Assembly (NCBI GenBank): GCA_964036045.1
Contig: OZ038379.1
Location: 185,296,642 to 185,360,641 of the forward strand
Length of the DNA stretch: 64,000 bases
Direction: 5' to 3'
Origin: Eutreptiella sp. 'Long Island Sound 2002'
Lineage: Eukaryota; Euglenozoa; Euglenophyceae; Eutreptiales; Eutreptiaceae
In this document: one piece after another, positions 63,001 through 64,000 of the stretch
Numbering within the stretch: the first letter of the stretch is position 1
Layout of the letters: each line of letters opens with the position of its first letter
Made by a program: the position numbers and the translations under genes
The notes under the pieces: generated by a model
Databases searched by the model: none
What the model was told of the DNA's origin: nothing
Seen by the model: only the letters and a program-made list of their open reading frames with translations

Positions 63001-64000
63001 CTTGCCGTCTCGGGGATCCCGACCACTTCAGAGCGGGGGGCAAAAACAGAAGTGGCCCACTTGTGGGCAAGGTGGCCACATCAACCCTGCCGCCCGGGGG
63101 ATCCCCACCACTTCAGAGCGGGGGGCAAAATCAGAAATGGCCCACTTGTGGGCAAGGTGGCTACATCACCCCTGCCGCCTAAGGGATCCCCACCGCTTCA
63201 GAGCGGGGGGCAAAATCAGAAGTGGCCCCCAAGTGGGCAAGGTGGCTACATCACCCCTGCCGCCTAGGGGATCCCCACCGCTTCTGAGCGGGGGGCAAAA
63301 TCAGAAGTGACGCACTTGTGGGCAAGGTGGCTACATACCCCCTGCCGCCTAGGGGATCCCCACCACTTCAGAGCGGGGGGCAAAATCAGAAATGGCCCAC
63401 TTGTGGGCAAGGTGGCTACATCACCCCTGCCGCCTAGGGGATCCCCACCGCTTCAGAGCGGGGGGCAAAATCAGAAGTGGCCCACTTGTGGGGAAGGTGG
63501 CTACATAACCCCTGCCGCCTAGGAGGTCCCCACCACTTCAGAGCGGGGGGCAAAATCAGAAGTGGCCAACAAGTGGGCAAGGTGGCTACATAACCCCTGC
63601 CGCCTAGGGGATCCCAGCCGCTTCAAAGCGGGGGGCAAAATCAGAAGTGGCCCACTTGTGGGCAAGGTGGCCACATAACCCCTACCGCCCGGGGGATCCC
63701 CACTGCTTCAGAGCGGGGGGCAAAATCAGAAGTGGCCCACTTGTGGGCAAGGTGGCTACATAACCCCTGCCGCCTGGGGGATCCCCACCGCTTCAGGGCG
63801 GGGGGCAAAATCAGAAATGGCCCACTTGTGGGCAAGGTGGCTACATCACCCCTGCCGCCTAGGGGATCCCCACCGCTTTAGAGCGGGGGGCAAAATCAGA
63901 AGTGGCCCACAAGTGACCAAGGTGGCTACATCACCCCTGCCGCCTAGGAGGTCCCCACCATTTCAGAGCGGGGGGCAAAATCAGAAGTGGCCCACAAGTG
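57072..64000 (+). repeat. 85-bp GC-rich satellite, at least 81 copies, continues beyond the window
   Basis: GCAAAATCAGAAGTGG recurs every 85 bp from 57083 (next at 57168) to the window end, always in the same orientation. Each unit carries three palindromes in a row: GCCCACTTGTGGGC, GGGGATCCCC and CCGCTTCAGAGCGG. Variants include CACAAGTG in place of CACTTGTG, AAGTGACCA that breaks the first stem, GGAGGTCCCC that breaks the second, and CCACTTCAGAGTGG that changes both arms of the third together. Duplicated blocks of several units are visible. Long open frames on both strands are by-products of the repeat and carry no protein features. The left edge overlaps the truncated minus-strand relic. 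Confidence 0.97.

Noticed and set aside
57100-63835. Long open frames over the 85-bp satellite on both strands
   Set aside because: They arise from a repeat without stops in several frames, have no start context or domain, and change frame with unit length.

Overview
This window looks like nuclear DNA from a eukaryote. One coding unit is recognisable with confidence: a chromodomain Ty3/gypsy-class LTR retrotransposon (gag-pol, about 0.47-6.38 kb). About 82% of the window is two long satellite arrays. The retrotransposon's domain layout and GC-rich codon use recall elements of dinoflagellates or other alveolate algae. That host assignment is inference only: I found no host gene, spliced-leader sequence or rRNA to fix it.

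Layout. 1-466 is low-complexity flank. 467-6380 is the retrotransposon core: a frameshifted gag, then an in-frame TGA, then a 1,500-codon pol (protease, an unusual inserted module, reverse transcriptase, RNase H, integrase), then a chromodomain cut off from pol by a one-base frameshift near 5971-5976. 6381-8900 has no recognisable gene but holds several nested inverted repeats. 8914-9085 is a tRNA-like, Pol III A/B-box-bearing segment that resembles a SINE. 9086-54565 is a 45-kb head-to-tail array of about 95 copies of a 476-bp unit (479 bp in a CTG-expanded subfamily). It has multimeric higher-order duplications, a conserved hairpin in each unit and a decayed 3' edge. 54566-56460 is unique DNA with homopolymer G/C inverted repeats and a 19-bp minisatellite. 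56461-57071 holds a minus-strand coding relic with two frameshifts, cut off at its 5' end by the next array. 57072-64000 is an 85-bp GC-rich satellite of at least 81 copies that runs off the window. Each unit carries three consecutive palindromes, one of which shows paired changes.

How the parts relate. The retrotransposon is probably not autonomous in this copy, because gag and chromodomain are out of frame and no LTR pair is visible. Gag tail and pol share one frame and are separated only by TGA-CGG, with a 6-bp stem downstream and no ATG before the protease active site, so stop-codon readthrough is a real possibility for the family. In the 476-bp array, the 5' boundary, the 3' boundary, a 33-bp triplication and a minisatellite insertion all fall at the same short motif of the unit. 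I consider this the most interesting signal in the window: it suggests a preferred recombination or integration point, with the array spanning a whole number of units plus about 20 bp.
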